Shown: in pieces, positions 63,387 through 64,000 of the stretch
How the letters are laid out: every line of letters begins with the position of its first letter
How positions within the stretch are numbered: the stretch's first letter is position 1
Source: CAIWHR01 sp963734055
Lineage (GTDB): Bacteria; Pseudomonadota; Gammaproteobacteria; Burkholderiales; Casimicrobiaceae
Length of the DNA stretch: 64,000 nt
Assembly: GCA_963734055.1 (NCBI GenBank)
Contig: CAVTFQ010000007.1
Coordinates: 62,001 to 126,000 of the forward strand
Direction: 5' to 3'
Program-made: the position numbers and the translations under genes
The notes under the pieces: generated by a model
The model's input: only the letters and a program-made list of their open reading frames with translations
What the model was told of the DNA's origin: nothing
Database searches by the model: none

Positions 63387-63908
63387 TCAGTCGGAAAGCC
63401 CCCCGAAGCGCTCGTAGAACGAAGCGTCGGCCGGCGGCAGCCTGCCGCGCGGGCCCTCGAGCACGGCCAGCAGATGGCGCTCCGCGCACGCATGCGTGAG
63501 ACGGTAGAAGTCGCGGCAGAGCGCGAACGCGGCGGCGCCGGGCCAGTCGAGCGGCAGGAGCTCGGCCGGCAGCCGCGGATCGCGCAGCAGCACGCGGCGA
63601 TACGCGTGGACCAGGAGCGTGCGCACGATGAAGCACTGCTCGGGATCGTGCGCGTCCGCACCGACGACGCGGAAGCGCTCGATCACGCCGCCGAACCGGC
63701 GGAGGAAGCGCCGATAGTCGGCGCCGATGGCGGCCAGGTCCCAGGCGCGCGCGACCGACGCGGCGAGCGAACCGCCGCCGAGCGCCGCGTCGTCGCGCGC
63801 GCGAACAGCGATAACCCGCGCAGCGCCCGCGGCCGTTTCCACGCGCGTCGGCAGGGCGCCGACCTGGCTGGGCGGGCCGCGCGTAGACGTCGGGCCCGAA
63901 CACGCCAT
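63387..63908 (-). pseudogene. paaX: PaaX-family regulator, C-terminal part after frameshift
   Basis: A 173-residue open frame whose residues from about 16 on are the C-terminal half of a PaaX-family repressor of phenylacetate or related aromatic degradation. Seen are AWDLAAIGADYRRFLRRFGG, FIVRTLLVHAYRRVLLRDPR with LPAELLPLDWPG, and a C-terminal HLLAVLEGP. The upstream part is in another frame (see the edge entry). The first ~15 residues, MACSGPTSTRGPP, are a shadow of the true frame and not PaaX-like. It could be a live gene with a sequencing error. Confidence 0.72.
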
Positions 63909-63999
63909 ACCCCTCCCAGCGCAGGAGATCGCGCAGCGCCTGCCGGCGGCGCGCTTCCCGGCCGTCGGCCACCACCAGCTCCCACGAGCCGTCCCATGC
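63864..63999 (-). pseudogene. paaX: PaaX-family regulator, middle part up to window edge
   Basis: From the window edge the minus strand reads AWDGSWELVVADGREARRRQ, then ALRDLLRWEGYGVFGPDVYA and RPAQ, the middle of a PaaX protein. The frame then breaks at a tandem CCAGCCAG (plus-strand ctggctgg, 63864-63871). Removing one CCAG joins it as AQVGALP to the C-terminal part. The N-terminal helix-turn-helix lies beyond the window. Confidence 0.68.
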
Positions 64000-64000
64000 T

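Overview
The window is GC-rich, densely packed chromosomal DNA without tRNA, rRNA, CRISPR or transposase genes. Gene content points to a betaproteobacterium, probably Burkholderiales-like: an aerobic c-type-cytochrome respiratory chain, a BCAM0308-type protein, an orphan PF04392-type periplasmic binding protein, a GFA protein and palindromic intergenic repeats common in that group. The taxonomy is inference; no marker gene is present.

Left part (1-17030): a DUF3313-like secreted protein, a class III nucleotide cyclase domain protein and a membrane-bound PQQ dehydrogenase lie on the plus strand. Facing them, twelve minus-strand genes form one tightly overlapping respiratory operon (17030 down to 4739). 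It encodes alternative complex III (actA-F), a small membrane protein, a SCO copper chaperone and an A2-type caa3 cytochrome c oxidase (ctaC, D, E, F). Together they would move electrons from quinol through cytochrome c to oxygen.

Middle-left (17031-32000): a small membrane protein, a possible structured leader with a 7-residue ORF, a secreted protein with a duplicated beta-type motif, a 1052-residue GH64-like/Fn3 exoprotein, an orphan amino-acid-type binding protein, a ceramidase-like membrane protein, aroE, a lipase-like hydrolase, and an ABC ATPase / FtsX-like permease / CrtC-AttH lipocalin trio.

Middle (32114-44273): a myo-inositol catabolic cluster (iolG divergent from iolC-DUF2090, iolD, iolE, iolB), then a beta-oxidation-type cluster (SCP-x thiolase, two MaoC-type hydratase proteins, LCAD-like acyl-CoA dehydrogenase, 2,4-dienoyl-CoA reductase). 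The first MaoC gene seems to have a frameshifted start. A 129-bp dyad element separates the dehydrogenase from fadH.

Middle-right (44283-53055): a thioesterase and MenA-type prenyltransferase, a Kbp/LysM protein, a phosphoribosyltransferase, a minus-strand group (pncB, BCAM0308 protein, a 58-residue protein, a dienelactone-hydrolase-like protein), divergent archease-rtcB RNA-repair genes, a dRS3-like palindromic element, and GFA and GNAT genes.

Right part (53083-64000): a cyclopropane-synthase-like methyltransferase overlapping a DHCR24-like FAD oxidoreductase, the best candidate for an unexpected pathway (10-methyl branched or related lipid modification); a complete ABC importer whose first permease seems to take its ribosome binding site from a palindromic repeat; a winged-helix/nucleotidyltransferase-like protein; an NHL beta-propeller protein; a second orphan binding protein; and a PaaX-type regulator broken by a CCAG tandem duplication at the window edge.
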